Virus record (IMG/VR): IMGVR_UViG_3300011113_000313
Location: 1 to 35,092 of that record
Direction: 5' to 3' (one strand)
Source: a virus
Length of the DNA stretch: 35,092 nt
Within the stretch, counting starts at the first letter, position 1; every line of letters starts with the position of its first letter. The position numbers and the translations under genes are program-made. The notes beneath the pieces are model-generated. The model ran no database searches and was not told the origin of the DNA. It was given only the letters and a program-made list of their open reading frames with translations. Positions 1 to 7,066 of the stretch are shown in pieces.

Positions 1-12
1 TGTCTTTGCCAT
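1..12. repeat. 12-bp terminal direct repeat, left copy
   Basis: TGTCTTTGCCAT opens the window and also closes it (35081-35092). An identical 12-mer at both exact ends is very unlikely by chance. It indicates a circular or circularly permuted molecule cut open here, or the residue of an assembly overlap. The short reading frame crossing the junction stays open if the repeat is counted once, which supports the join. Confidence 0.8.
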
Positions 13-60
13 CGCGACTTGTAAACCATTTATGATAGCTTCCTTTTGAGAAATTTTCAT
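1..60 (-). CDS. Small ORF, N-terminal part (continues across the contig join)
   Basis: ATG at 60 starts 20 codons (MKISQKEAIINGLQVAMAKT) running off the left end. If the terminal 12-mer is merged with its copy at the right end, the frame continues for 11 more residues and stops at 35045, giving a 31-residue protein. It begins 2 bases after the TAG of the nuclease gene and its stop overlaps the terminase small subunit start as TTGA, which is the coupling style of this genome. The function is unknown, and no membrane segment or known domain is visible. Confidence 0.55.
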   Translation of the reverse strand, partial: MKISQKEAIINGLQVAMAKT

Positions 61-62
61 AG

Positions 63-545
63 CTAGATGGGCCCCGCTAGTAGGTCGGCCATGCCAGAAT
101 CCAAGCATACTGACTGCTTATCCTTATATATATCATAAGGCAGCCACCACATCTTCTCTGGGATTTTATTTTGATAAATACCTAAACACACAAAGTAATC
201 AGCCTCAGATGATTGTATCTTGCATTTATCCATATTGTTTCTTACTCGCCAAGCGTTTGTGCTCCAAAGAGTAAACACATGGCCACAGTCGCTCATGTTG
301 GCTGTTTTAATGTGGATTCTTAAGAATCTGTCATCAGACCAAATAATCCTATCGATTCTAGAGTTTTGAGCTATCGGCATGAATACACTGATATCCCGCG
401 ATAAACACCATAGATCAAAGTAAGTCTCGCCTATCGAGCCAACTAATGAATTTCTGCCCGTAGTTAGGCAATCGATACCAGACGTTGTTGTCGTCTCAGG
501 CTCAGCAAATAAGTGCTGTTGATAGCTAATAGCTGTCTGAATCAT
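63..545 (-). CDS. PD-(D/E)XK nuclease, intron-endonuclease/resolvase-like
   Basis: 160 residues. The middle resembles the small PD-(D/E)XK endonucleases related to group I intron enzymes and resolvases: a GE pair (E40), a hydrophobic strand ending in D65, then a strand with H78-I79-K80 where the family usually has (E/Q)xK, followed by Thr-Ala. The start ATG overlaps the stop of the upstream gene as ATGA (542-545), so translation is probably coupled. It is the last complete gene of the early operon before the contig join. The likely role is cutting or resolving phage DNA during replication or recombination. The fold assignment is an inference from motif spacing. Confidence 0.55.
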   Translation of the reverse strand: MIQTAISYQQHLFAEPETTTTSGIDCLTTGRNSLVGSIGETYFDLWCLSRDISVFMPIAQNSRIDRIIWSDDRFLRIHIKTANMSDCGHVFTLWSTNAWRVRNNMDKCKIQSSEADYFVCLGIYQNKIPEKMWWLPYDIYKDKQSVCLDSGMADLLAGPI

Positions 546-1000
546 TGGGTCATTTCTTTGTAGGCATTCACAATCGGCTCGGCTTCGGCAAGGAACTGCG
601 CCCGCAATTCTTTGTCTTGGCTAATAAACTTTAATCCACGCGACGCAAGCCACTGCCGTGCTTTCATAATAGGAAACAGGAAGTGCTTAGGCTCGCTCGG
701 TTCGCTCATCGTGATAGGGTCGGGCAAGATACCGATCCGCAGATAAGTCTGACGCATAAGGCTAGGATCTGCATCGCCATTAGTCAGTCGCTTCTGAGTC
801 GCTGCAACCTTCTCATAACGTTTACCAACCTCCTCAGTAATCCCAGCCTCCTCACATAGAGCCAGCACGTCCTTGCCTTCAGTGCGTGCCACGGCAATGA
901 TCTCGCCAGCATCTGATGCCAGAGCAATCGTCCTGCCTACCAGCTCAATAGCCTTGTCTCGCGTTTCGTTTAGTTTGTTTATTACAGATAGTAGCTTCAT
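542..1000 (-). CDS. Hypothetical protein, DUF3102-like helical
   Basis: 152 residues, mostly helical. The N-terminal half (about residues 12-75) has the pattern of DUF3102-type phage proteins: an alpha-helical stretch, a short segment ending in an HTH-like 'GITEEVGKRYEKVA', then a basic linker. The C-terminal half is unrecognised. ATG at 1000 overlaps the stop of the HTH gene upstream by 4 bases, and its own stop overlaps the nuclease start, so the three genes form a coupled unit. A DNA-associated or partition-like role is possible but not demonstrated. Confidence 0.5.
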   Translation of the reverse strand: MKLLSVINKLNETRDKAIELVGRTIALASDAGEIIAVARTEGKDVLALCEEAGITEEVGKRYEKVAATQKRLTNGDADPSLMRQTYLRIGILPDPITMSEPSEPKHFLFPIMKARQWLASRGLKFISQDKELRAQFLAEAEPIVNAYKEMTQ

Positions 1001-1470
1001 TTCTTAATACCTTTCTTCAGTGCGGCCATGTTGAATTTAGGTGCTTCACGCCGCCGCTTTGCGTGAACACGGTATGCCCGTTTTCGGTAGGATTCGCGGG
1101 CCTTCTCGCTTTTCTGCGATCGTGCTCGAATACCCAACCGATCATAGACTTCTGTGACTTTCTTACTGATCGCCTGCTTGGTTATGCCGTACCGCTTGGC
1201 CACGGCCGTCATAGATTCAGGCGATCGGTTAAGAGATATGTTCAATACCGCATGCCCCAGCGTGTCCGTTCGGTTAGCCATAGCCGGGTGATCGGCAGAC
1301 TTATCCATTAGGTGCTCTATTACTTTTGTGATAGTCGCAACCGTTGACGTGGTAACCGTAATTTTGAGATCGTCGCATGACTCAAAGACCAAGTCTTGCA
1401 GGCTATCGATCATTGTAGCTGGATGCGGAATAACCGCTGGGATTCGTTCTATTGCTTCCTGATCTATCAT
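997..1470 (-). CDS. HTH DNA-binding protein, paralogue A
   Basis: 157 residues with a clear helix-turn-helix at about residues 87-105 (core AKRYGITKQAISKK), followed by a long basic helix and the C-terminal signature KRRREAPKFN. The same HTH and the same Arg/Lys-rich tail with PKFN occur in the gene at 4898-5194, so the two are paralogues. The start lies just downstream of the repeat cluster at 1487-1619, making this a candidate binder of those repeats or regulator of the adjacent promoter. No sigma or ligand-binding domain is visible. The DNA-binding call is firm; its target is inferred. Confidence 0.7.
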   Translation of the reverse strand: MIDQEAIERIPAVIPHPATMIDSLQDLVFESCDDLKITVTTSTVATITKVIEHLMDKSADHPAMANRTDTLGHAVLNISLNRSPESMTAVAKRYGITKQAISKKVTEVYDRLGIRARSQKSEKARESYRKRAYRVHAKRRREAPKFNMAALKKGIKK

Positions 1471-1486
1471 ATTAGATTAACCTCGC

Positions 1487-1619
1487 TAGTGCAGTCGTTA
1501 GTGCATTAATGGAAATGGTGTAATGCATTAGTGCAATAATAGGCCCTAAAGGGCCTTTATTACTGCACCTACATGCTCCCCAATACTGCACTAGTGCAAT
1601 AAGGGTTACTGCACTAACG
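1487..1619. repeat. TTAGTGCA-type repeat cluster (candidate iterons/origin or operators)
   Basis: This non-coding gap between the HTH gene and the primase-helicase carries eight TGCA-centred sites, starting at about 1490, 1502, 1524, 1532, 1564, 1587, 1595 and 1610. Most extend to TTAGTGCA or TAGTGCAATAA in one orientation or the other. Two fuse into a perfect 12-base palindrome, TGCACTAGTGCA (1587-1598), and TAATGCATTA (1521-1530) is another. The sites flank a GC-rich hairpin (1541-1556), with TAGTGCA on the left and mainly TGCACTA on the right. The layout resembles iteron origins or a multi-operator regulatory array. Confidence 0.65.
1541..1556 (-). terminator. Hairpin AGGCCC-TAAA-GGGCCT in the repeat cluster
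   Basis: A perfect 6-bp GC-rich stem with a 4-base loop lies downstream of the primase-helicase stop on the minus strand and is followed by ATTATT. The U-tract is weak, so it may be a leaky terminator. It sits at the centre of the TGCA repeat cluster, so a role in origin structure is the alternative. Confidence 0.4.
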
Positions 1620-3578
1620 TTAAAAGGGCTCATTTGTCACCTTTTTGCTGAATAAACCAGCCTCAGTTTCTTCGATCAAACCGTCCTCTTTAGCCTGCTT
1701 CACACGGGCCTTCGCTTGCCGTTCCTGCAACCCGGTGGCCTGTTGTACGAATGCGACCACTTGGCTGTATTTAGCCCCTTCGGGTAATTTGCCCCAATCG
1801 ATCGACATGGCCTTTCGGCCAACTGACTTTTCTGGCGCTCCTACCTCAATCCAGGCCATTCCCCTGTCTGCATGCTTTAGGTGGACTAACGACTGCGTCT
1901 TGGTTGCGATAAAATCGCTCGCAGTGACGCTAGGACGCAAGCCAGACCGCTTTCCGCGCTTGGTCACCTCTAGCTTATATGTGTACGTTCCTTGCTCATC
2001 CTGACCACAAGGCGACAGCATTAAAACGGCTCTTGCCCAATTCGTCAGCTCGGATGAGCCAAATCCGCTATACGCCTTGTCGTGGCCCTGATAACCGCTG
2101 CCGTCCCGTGTTGGCTTTGGCGTATGGTGCATAAGCATCCAAGCAAATCCGCCAGATAGGGCGAGCGGGTTAAGCAAATTACGCAAAAAGCCACCTGCCG
2201 TCTCCTGGCTGGATAAGTCGCCACCGATAAACGCAAGCAACGGATCTACCCAAGCTAAATCAGGCTTATGCTTTTCAGCCAAGCGCCGCATTCTATCGAC
2301 AAACCGCTCACCAGTAGACGTGCAATCACGCACGATCACGATGTTTTGCTTCACACGTTCCAACTCCTCTGCGGTGAGATCCAATGCTTTTAGAATGCCC
2401 TGTAACGCTTCAGCCACGTCGCCCTCGTCGTTCTCCGCCTGGACGATCAGCGACTTCAACGGCTTGCCGTGTGGCGATATGCCAAACAGATCACGCCCAG
2501 CCGCCCATGTGATCGCTGCCTGTAAGCACAGCACGCTTTTACCAAGGCCACTGCTACCCACCCACAAGGCCGATCCGCCACGGCAGATCCATCGCTTGCC
2601 TAGTAGTTGCGTTATATCCGCATCCTCCTTGAAATTGACCAACTGCTCCCAGCTATATGGCTCGGGGATATCACCATAGATTGTGCGCTCCATCCACTCC
2701 ATGTAGGTCAGCGTCGGCGCACCACACTCAACCAACTCCTGCTGTAAGCCTGTGGCCGTCCTCATCGCTCCGGGCAACCGCGACAATCGCCCAGCGTCCT
2801 TGTTGGCTGGATCGGGTTTCGAATGTTCAAGATGCTTGTAAATAAAATCGACTCGTTCAGCGAACTCCTTGGCATTAGCTGCTCGAATATCCACCCAGGC
2901 GTGTAGGCTACGTGCTCCGCTCTTAATGATAGCGGAAGTGGGTAATCCGCTGCGCTTAATAATGGCCCACTGCTCCGCCATCGTGCTTTCATCAAACTCG
3001 ATTAGGCAGTGGCGGTACTTAACGATCGACTCCGCTTTCCGATTCTTTCCGTTGTTAGCGTTAATCGATACATAAACGCCCACCGCATCGCCTTGCCACT
3101 CTTTCAACCCGTCGGCCTTAAACAGCTCCAGCCATTCCTCACGGCTTCGCGTCTCGCCTGCACCGTCCGGCCGCTCGCGATCGCCGTCCTTAATGGATCT
3201 TGTGATATTTATGAAATCACCCACGTCGAAACAGGTAGTAAGGAACTTATCGACCGGCCCGCTCTCCACGCTAATCGGCATAGGCGGCACCGGCAGGTCC
3301 TCCCGCACGATCGCCCCGTTCTGATAGCCATACTTGGCTTTCGGCCTCCAAGGCTCCCTGGCTGGCTTACTGTATGCGGATTTAACGGCTGCAACAGCTT
3401 CGTTTTGCGATAGCCCCACCTTGTAGGCCCACTCTTCTGCGTTCGTCGTTGCGTCGAACTCGGTTAGACCTTGGTCACGCCATTGGCAGGACAGCTTAAA
3501 TAGCTGCGTGTTGCGCTCACCTTCAGCGGCTCCATTGCGATGGATGGCTTCGATTGCGGGTGGTAGTGGTGCGATCAT
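1620..3578 (-). CDS. Primase-helicase (RepB/AEP-like primase fused to RepA-type AAA helicase)
   Basis: 652 residues. The N-terminal half has the RepB-like primase pattern: CLIEFDE at 191-197, a serine/histidine strand SGARSLHAWVD at 220-230, and RLSRLPG at 264-270. The C-terminal half is a RepA/RecA-like helicase, with Walker A GSSGLGKS at 341-348, Walker B LAWVD at 441-445 and a following MHH at 483-485. The end looks like a winged helix (about 600-640). Together these indicate initiation and unwinding at the phage origin. Its stop abuts the repeat cluster at 1487-1619. ATG at 3578 overlaps the radical SAM stop by 4 bases. Confidence 0.85.
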   Translation of the reverse strand: MIAPLPPAIEAIHRNGAAEGERNTQLFKLSCQWRDQGLTEFDATTNAEEWAYKVGLSQNEAVAAVKSAYSKPAREPWRPKAKYGYQNGAIVREDLPVPPMPISVESGPVDKFLTTCFDVGDFINITRSIKDGDRERPDGAGETRSREEWLELFKADGLKEWQGDAVGVYVSINANNGKNRKAESIVKYRHCLIEFDESTMAEQWAIIKRSGLPTSAIIKSGARSLHAWVDIRAANAKEFAERVDFIYKHLEHSKPDPANKDAGRLSRLPGAMRTATGLQQELVECGAPTLTYMEWMERTIYGDIPEPYSWEQLVNFKEDADITQLLGKRWICRGGSALWVGSSGLGKSVLCLQAAITWAAGRDLFGISPHGKPLKSLIVQAENDEGDVAEALQGILKALDLTAEELERVKQNIVIVRDCTSTGERFVDRMRRLAEKHKPDLAWVDPLLAFIGGDLSSQETAGGFLRNLLNPLALSGGFAWMLMHHTPKPTRDGSGYQGHDKAYSGFGSSELTNWARAVLMLSPCGQDEQGTYTYKLEVTKRGKRSGLRPSVTASDFIATKTQSLVHLKHADRGMAWIEVGAPEKSVGRKAMSIDWGKLPEGAKYSQVVAFVQQATGLQERQAKARVKQAKEDGLIEETEAGLFSKKVTNEPF

Positions 3579-4546
3579 GATAGAAGCTCCATTTGATCCT
3601 TAAAGCAGCTAGACCTTGTCTGGCCTCCTCGAGAATACTCATCCCAAGGCACAAATTTATAAAGACGACGGACAACCCATCTCTGGAATTTTTTAAGCTC
3701 CTTATTAGAATTATTGTAGACCATGGGATAAGGAAGCAGCCCAATCTCATTCATTTTTTCAAACCGATAGAAAATATCTTCCATCGTTTCTCCCGGCCAA
3801 TATCCACAAAGAAAATACACCATGATGTGCTGCGGTTTTATTCCTGCGTCCAAAAGAATGTTAACTCCGCGCATGAAGATCCCCTCATCCTTTCGATTGT
3901 CCCAAGCCGTATAGATTCGCTTAGTCTTAAATTGGTCGTCCCTGTATTTGATTTTGCAAAGCTCGGTTGCTCCTTCCTTGTGAATGAGGCGGATATTGAT
4001 CCCCTGGTTAAATGATACTTGAAAATCGTTTTCTAAGATTTCTTCTGTTTTCTGCTTCCAGTTTGGTTGCCCAAAAAAATCGTTATCCAAAAGAATGATT
4101 TGCTTCGGGTAGGGTTCGCCCCTCCATATTTTTTTTATGGTGGAATTGTCTCTGATCTTTCCCTCTTTTGTTGGAACTACACAAAAAGAGCACTTTAGGC
4201 GGCAGCCCCGCTGGCTGAACCCGATCGACTGCTTAAATGATGGATATATTGAATAATCGTATTCATCAAATTCTTGGCCCGTAATTTCTTCTATGGTTTG
4301 CGTTTTGCCGGATCCCGTTCCTCCAATAATTGCGTTTGGAAAGTTTTGCAGAAACAGCTCTCTTGCTGGCTGACTCCAAGCAAAGATGGAACTCCCGTAT
4401 ACTTTGTCATAATTGCCTTCCCATAGTTCCTTCTGAATAGATTTACTAAAATAAACTTCATCCCCTTGGCTTTTATGCCAAGCAGACAACTTCATTAAAG
4501 CCAAGTTTGGAAGCTTCCCGTCAAGATGTGTGATTCTTACGATCAT
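3575..4546 (-). CDS. Phage radical SAM protein of the replication region
   Basis: 323 residues. A CxxxCxxC cluster (C115, C119, C122, in RGCRLKCSFC) binds the 4Fe-4S cluster of radical SAM enzymes. The preceding region has a conserved GGTG and 'YSIYP', as in phage and MiaB-like radical SAM proteins with an N-terminal Rossmann/B12-binding-like part. The DNA is more AT-rich than its neighbours, which suggests separate acquisition. It is coupled on both sides (ATGA at 4543-4546 and 3575-3578), between a small gene and the primase-helicase. The substrate is unknown; an RNA, DNA base or peptide modification fits the family. Confidence 0.8.
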   Translation of the reverse strand: MIVRITHLDGKLPNLALMKLSAWHKSQGDEVYFSKSIQKELWEGNYDKVYGSSIFAWSQPARELFLQNFPNAIIGGTGSGKTQTIEEITGQEFDEYDYSIYPSFKQSIGFSQRGCRLKCSFCVVPTKEGKIRDNSTIKKIWRGEPYPKQIILLDNDFFGQPNWKQKTEEILENDFQVSFNQGINIRLIHKEGATELCKIKYRDDQFKTKRIYTAWDNRKDEGIFMRGVNILLDAGIKPQHIMVYFLCGYWPGETMEDIFYRFEKMNEIGLLPYPMVYNNSNKELKKFQRWVVRRLYKFVPWDEYSRGGQTRSSCFKDQMELLS

Positions 4547-4734
4547 TTTTTAGCAAACGCCTCCAGCGCCTTCACGATCACGTACTCGATCACAATCTCT
4601 GGATCTTTCTTTAGCTGCTTCAGCCCAAATGCATGTAAAGCCTTGGCCGTCTTTGCGTCGTAGGTTACGTCTACTAGTATTTGCTTCGGAGCAGGGCGTG
4701 ATTTACCAAAAGTAATTTTCCCCAGGTGTTTCAT
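4543..4734 (-). CDS. Small hypothetical protein
   Basis: 63 residues: a basic N-terminus, a beta strand (ILVDVTY), then a helical end rich in Lys and Glu. No family is recognised, though the strand-helix-helix layout would suit a small ribbon-helix-helix-like or accessory DNA protein. ATG at 4734 overlaps the preceding stop (ATGA), and its own stop overlaps the radical SAM start, so it is part of the coupled early operon. Confidence 0.6.
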   Translation of the reverse strand: MKHLGKITFGKSRPAPKQILVDVTYDAKTAKALHAFGLKQLKKDPEIVIEYVIVKALEAFAKK

Positions 4735-4907
4735 TTTTTGGCCTCCATAGCTTTTGCCTTATATCCCTCGGCCTGCTTCAGCATTTCCGTGGCCATCAGG
4801 ATCGCTAGATCCAGCCGAGTGCGTACTGCGTCGTACTGCTTTTTGAGCAAATTCTTCTTCGCACGTTCGAGCACTGCGAGATGCCAGGTGAGGCGTTTTA
4901 CGGACAT
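4731..4907 (-). CDS. Small coiled-coil protein (58 aa)
   Basis: ATG at 4907 opens 58 codons that begin MSVKRLTWHLAVLERAKKNL and end in a Lys/Ala-rich helix. The heptad-like spacing of Leu and charged residues suggests a coiled coil. It overlaps the end of the HTH gene upstream by 10 bases and overlaps the next start as ATGA. These overlaps at both ends are the main evidence that it is real. The function is unknown. Confidence 0.6.
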   Translation of the reverse strand: MSVKRLTWHLAVLERAKKNLLKKQYDAVRTRLDLAILMATEMLKQAEGYKAKAMEAKK

Positions 4908-5194
4908 AAACCATCCATTAACGATTTGATGTTAAATTTAGGAGTTTCTGTTTTTCTTTTCTTGTGAATACGCCTTGCACGTTGAGCGTAAATCTCACCA
5001 ACCCTGTCGCTCTTTTGAAAATCAAGGCGCACATCAAATTCTTCAGCCAACGAAATTAACTTTTTTGAGATGGCTTGTTTTGTTATTCCATACTGTTTTG
5101 CCGTTAAATTTAATGTGGTGGCGGGTTTGTCTTTTTTTCTTTTAGAAAAAACAAGCAGCCTAACTAAAGACGGTGGAAGAACGATGTCTCTCAC
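4898..5194 (-). CDS. HTH DNA-binding protein, paralogue B
   Basis: 98 residues from the GTG at 5194, chosen because it overlaps the preceding TGA as GTGA; the longer frame upstream encodes only improbable Arg/Cys-rich sequence. The HTH core AKQYGITKQAISKK (residues 32-45) and the tail KKRKTETPKFN match the protein at 997-1470, which is 59 residues longer, mainly at its N-terminus. It is probably a second regulator binding similar DNA. A run of A/T around the basic KRKKDK linker makes this stretch more AT-rich than the upstream genes. Confidence 0.7.
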   Translation of the reverse strand: MRDIVLPPSLVRLLVFSKRKKDKPATTLNLTAKQYGITKQAISKKLISLAEEFDVRLDFQKSDRVGEIYAQRARRIHKKRKTETPKFNIKSLMDGLCP

Positions 5195-5319
5195 CACTGC
5201 CCCATTCCCCACCTGTGCCTGTTGGCTCGCGCAGCGGTGACTGCGTCGGCGTATTGAGCGGGCGTGTAGGTGCAAATCACGCGGGCGGAGAACATGACTA
5301 GAAGATCCTGCAAGCTCAC
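5191..5319 (-). CDS. Small hypothetical protein (42 aa)
   Basis: GTG at 5319 overlaps the TGA of the upstream HTH gene (GTGA), and its own TGA overlaps the GTG of the downstream HTH gene in the same way. The product starts MSLQDLLVMF and ends HRWGMGQW: a short helical N-terminus with a basic, Trp-containing end. No domain is recognised. The coupling at both ends is the evidence that it is translated. Confidence 0.5.
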   Translation of the reverse strand: MSLQDLLVMFSARVICTYTPAQYADAVTAARANRHRWGMGQW

Positions 5320-5597
5320 AGCAGCGCCTTCGGCAGCGGCCCCGCCAGCTTGTAGTGGTACTTGCTGGCGTCGTACTCCAGCGGATAACCAAAAAAATCA
5401 CGCAGCAGATCGATGTCCCGCTGGATCGTCTTGTAGCTACATTCGAGCTCAACGCCTAACCGTGCACAGCTCGGCAGGCACAGATCCCGGCGCAACTTTC
5501 CAACGATTACGCCCAGGCGGCGGAACGTTGGACGAGTGTCCCCAAGGCCAGCGGCCCGATTGCGTTTTGATGCAAGTCTCGCGGCTCGTGTGCTCAC
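5316..5597 (-). CDS. HTH regulator, DeoR/WYL-type winged helix only
   Basis: 93 residues. The segment CSYKTIQRDIDLLRDFFGYP is the recognition helix and wing start of the HTH_11/DeoR fold found at the N-terminus of WYL-domain regulators. It is followed by the YDASKYHYKL wing. The WYL ligand domain is absent, so this is a stand-alone winged helix. GTG at 5597 overlaps the stop of the 3D-domain gene (GTGA). The basic N-terminus (first 25 residues) may extend DNA contact. It probably controls part of the early operon. Confidence 0.7.
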   Translation of the reverse strand: MSTRAARLASKRNRAAGLGDTRPTFRRLGVIVGKLRRDLCLPSCARLGVELECSYKTIQRDIDLLRDFFGYPLEYDASKYHYKLAGPLPKALL

Positions 5598-5995
5598 TTC
5601 ATCACCTCCACCATTGCCACCTTCGGCAACCGCATTGCGTTAAACTGCTTCTCACTTGCGGCGAACACGTCCACAACGGGCAACTTCCCACCGCTCGCCT
5701 TCTTACTCTTCACGGCAGTGCCCGTATCGACTGCCACCCACTCACGCTTCCCGCCCATGACGCGGATCTTCGACCAAAGCGGAATGATGTCTGGATCAAC
5801 GGCGCAGTGACGGCCAGCTCGCAAGCGGGTGCCAGTGCTCGATTGATACCGACTGCTCCACTCGTCCTCGCCGGGCCAATAGCCAGTGATGCGAACCTTG
5901 ATCTTTTTTGGCTGTGGTCGCATGTCGATCATGACGTTAGCGGCCTGCCCGCTGGTCATGCCCAAGATGGCGGCAATCCAAAGCAACGACCTCAC
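5594..5995 (-). CDS. Exported 3D-domain protein (double-psi beta-barrel, MltA/RlpA-like)
   Basis: 133 residues. The N-terminus is a signal peptide (hydrophobic residues 3-15, small residues near position 19). The rest follows the 3D (Asp-Asp-Asp) domain pattern: STGTRL, CAVDPDIIPL, VAVDTGTAV and PVVDVF, with the three conserved Asp regions present. 3D domains occur in cell-wall lytic transglycosylase-like proteins, so it probably acts on periplasmic murein. It lies in the early operon, far from the lysis cassette, so a role in wall remodelling or exclusion of other phages is as plausible as lysis. The GTG start overlaps the previous TGA. Confidence 0.7.
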   Translation of the reverse strand: MRSLLWIAAILGMTSGQAANVMIDMRPQPKKIKVRITGYWPGEDEWSSRYQSSTGTRLRAGRHCAVDPDIIPLWSKIRVMGGKREWVAVDTGTAVKSKKASGGKLPVVDVFAASEKQFNAMRLPKVAMVEVMK

Positions 5996-6144
5996 AGCCC
6001 ACTCCTAATCCGATCGATCAGATCGTTCTCGCGTCCTTCGGCAGCCGCCAGCGCAGCCTTTGCCTCCGCCAGCTCACGGGCCAGCGCCCGGACGCGGTTC
6101 AACAACTGCTCGTGCGTGGATTGTTCGGGCAATACTTCAATCAC
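5992..6144 (-). CDS. Small coiled-coil protein (50 aa)
   Basis: GTG at 6144 lies inside the last codons of the exonuclease gene, and its TGA overlaps the GTG of the 3D-domain gene. The product (start MIEVLPEQST) is almost entirely helical, with Ala, Glu and Arg in heptad-like spacing (RALARELAEAKAALAAAEGR). It is probably a coiled-coil accessory peptide. Reality rests on the tight coupling on both sides and the absence of any other gene here. Confidence 0.55.
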   Translation of the reverse strand: MIEVLPEQSTHEQLLNRVRALARELAEAKAALAAAEGRENDLIDRIRSGL

Positions 6145-6922
6145 AGCGCACCTCCCGCGGGTCGTACTTCTTCAGCCAGCGCCACACCTTGCAGATTGAC
6201 GTGAACGCCTCGAACGCCTGGGCAACTTGCTCGGCCGTGTATTTGATGTCCTGCAACTGGCCGGTGACTGGATCGATCAGAATGTTCCGGCACGCCATGC
6301 CCTCGTCCGTAAATGCGTACGCATAGGCACTGAGCTGTAAAAGGTCAGTTTCGTAGCCGGTTGCTTTTGAGATGCCTTTCGCGTCCTTCTTAAATTTGCG
6401 GGTCTTAAAATCGATCACCTCCATCTCGCCGTGAATTTGAGCAATAAGATCGACTCTGCCTGCGTAACCTTCCGCCTCGTTTACTAGGACGGACTCACTG
6501 ACGTGAACTTTAGTCACGCAACACTCGCGCCATTCTTTTAGGCCCGCATAGTGCTCCTCGTATCCTTTGACCAAGTCACCCGGCTCTTGCCGATTGATTA
6601 TCATTTCAGCCAGGGAATGAATGTGAGTTCCGCGAGCAGCAGCGGCCTCCACTTCCTTGCGGCTGTCTAGCACCACTCGCTTGGCAAAATCCGACAACGA
6701 TTCACCATCGTTCCGCGGGAGTGAAAGAGCTGCGGCAATCGCCTGCTCCTCTTTCCAGTTCATCAGCCCTTGCTTGCTGGGGCCAGCCGCTCCGAGGATG
6801 GTGGTTACCGACGGATATGCCCCCACCTTGCGGGCGGATCGCAGGTCACCGTGGCATGACTCACCCGACGCCAGGTAATAATGCGACGACTCCGTTTTTG
6901 CCGTGGCAATTAGCGCAGCCAT
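6137..6922 (-). CDS. PD-(D/E)XK exonuclease (RecB/Cas4-like)
   Basis: 261 residues from ATG at 6922, which shares its A with the TAA of the upstream small gene (TAATG). Motifs of RecB-family nucleases appear in order: RGTHIH (about 97-102), GRVD (about 155-158), EVIDFKT (D171, K173) and the QLSAYAYA helix (Q196). These give a two-metal exonuclease core. With the probable ssDNA-binding protein upstream it fits a recombination or end-processing module, although no RecT-like annealing protein is seen. The C-terminus ends in an amphipathic helix. Confidence 0.8.
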   Translation of the reverse strand: MAALIATAKTESSHYYLASGESCHGDLRSARKVGAYPSVTTILGAAGPSKQGLMNWKEEQAIAAALSLPRNDGESLSDFAKRVVLDSRKEVEAAAARGTHIHSLAEMIINRQEPGDLVKGYEEHYAGLKEWRECCVTKVHVSESVLVNEAEGYAGRVDLIAQIHGEMEVIDFKTRKFKKDAKGISKATGYETDLLQLSAYAYAFTDEGMACRNILIDPVTGQLQDIKYTAEQVAQAFEAFTSICKVWRWLKKYDPREVRCD

Positions 6923-7017
6923 TACTGCCAATCTTTCATCAGTCGCATGGTGAAAAGGGCCAGCACGACTGCTGTGGTTGGGAATACGATTTGAACTATT
7001 AAAGTTAGGATTTCCAT
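6922..7017 (-). CDS. Single-span membrane micropeptide (31 aa)
   Basis: ATG at 7017 opens 31 codons: MEILTLIVQIVFPTTAVVLA followed by a short basic end. Residues 2-23 form one membrane span. The TAA overlaps the exonuclease ATG (TAATG), which fixes both genes. No Shine-Dalgarno sequence is clear. The function is unknown. Confidence 0.5.
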   Translation of the reverse strand: MEILTLIVQIVFPTTAVVLALFTMRLMKDWQ

Positions 7018-7066
7018 AATGGTTTCTTTCTGGCCGAGCTGGGGATTGCCCAGCCCGGCCAAGTGC

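Noticed and set aside
1487-1619. TTAGTGCA repeats as a CRISPR array
   Set aside because: Repeats are about 8-12 bases, in both orientations, with irregular spacing and no cas genes nearby.
4300-4325. P-loop (GGTGSGKT) in the radical SAM protein as evidence of an ATPase
   Set aside because: It falls at the GGTG position conserved in related radical SAM proteins; no Walker B or ATPase fold is visible, so it is probably coincidental.
5195-5452. N-terminal extension of the second HTH paralogue
   Set aside because: The sequence is an improbable Arg/Cys/Ser-rich run overlapping coupled genes; GTG 5194 with a GTGA overlap is the better start.
5270-6199. Long plus-strand frame over the HTH and 3D-domain genes
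   Set aside because: Covers several coupled minus-strand genes with recognisable domains; the product is Cys/Arg/Pro-rich and low in plausibility.
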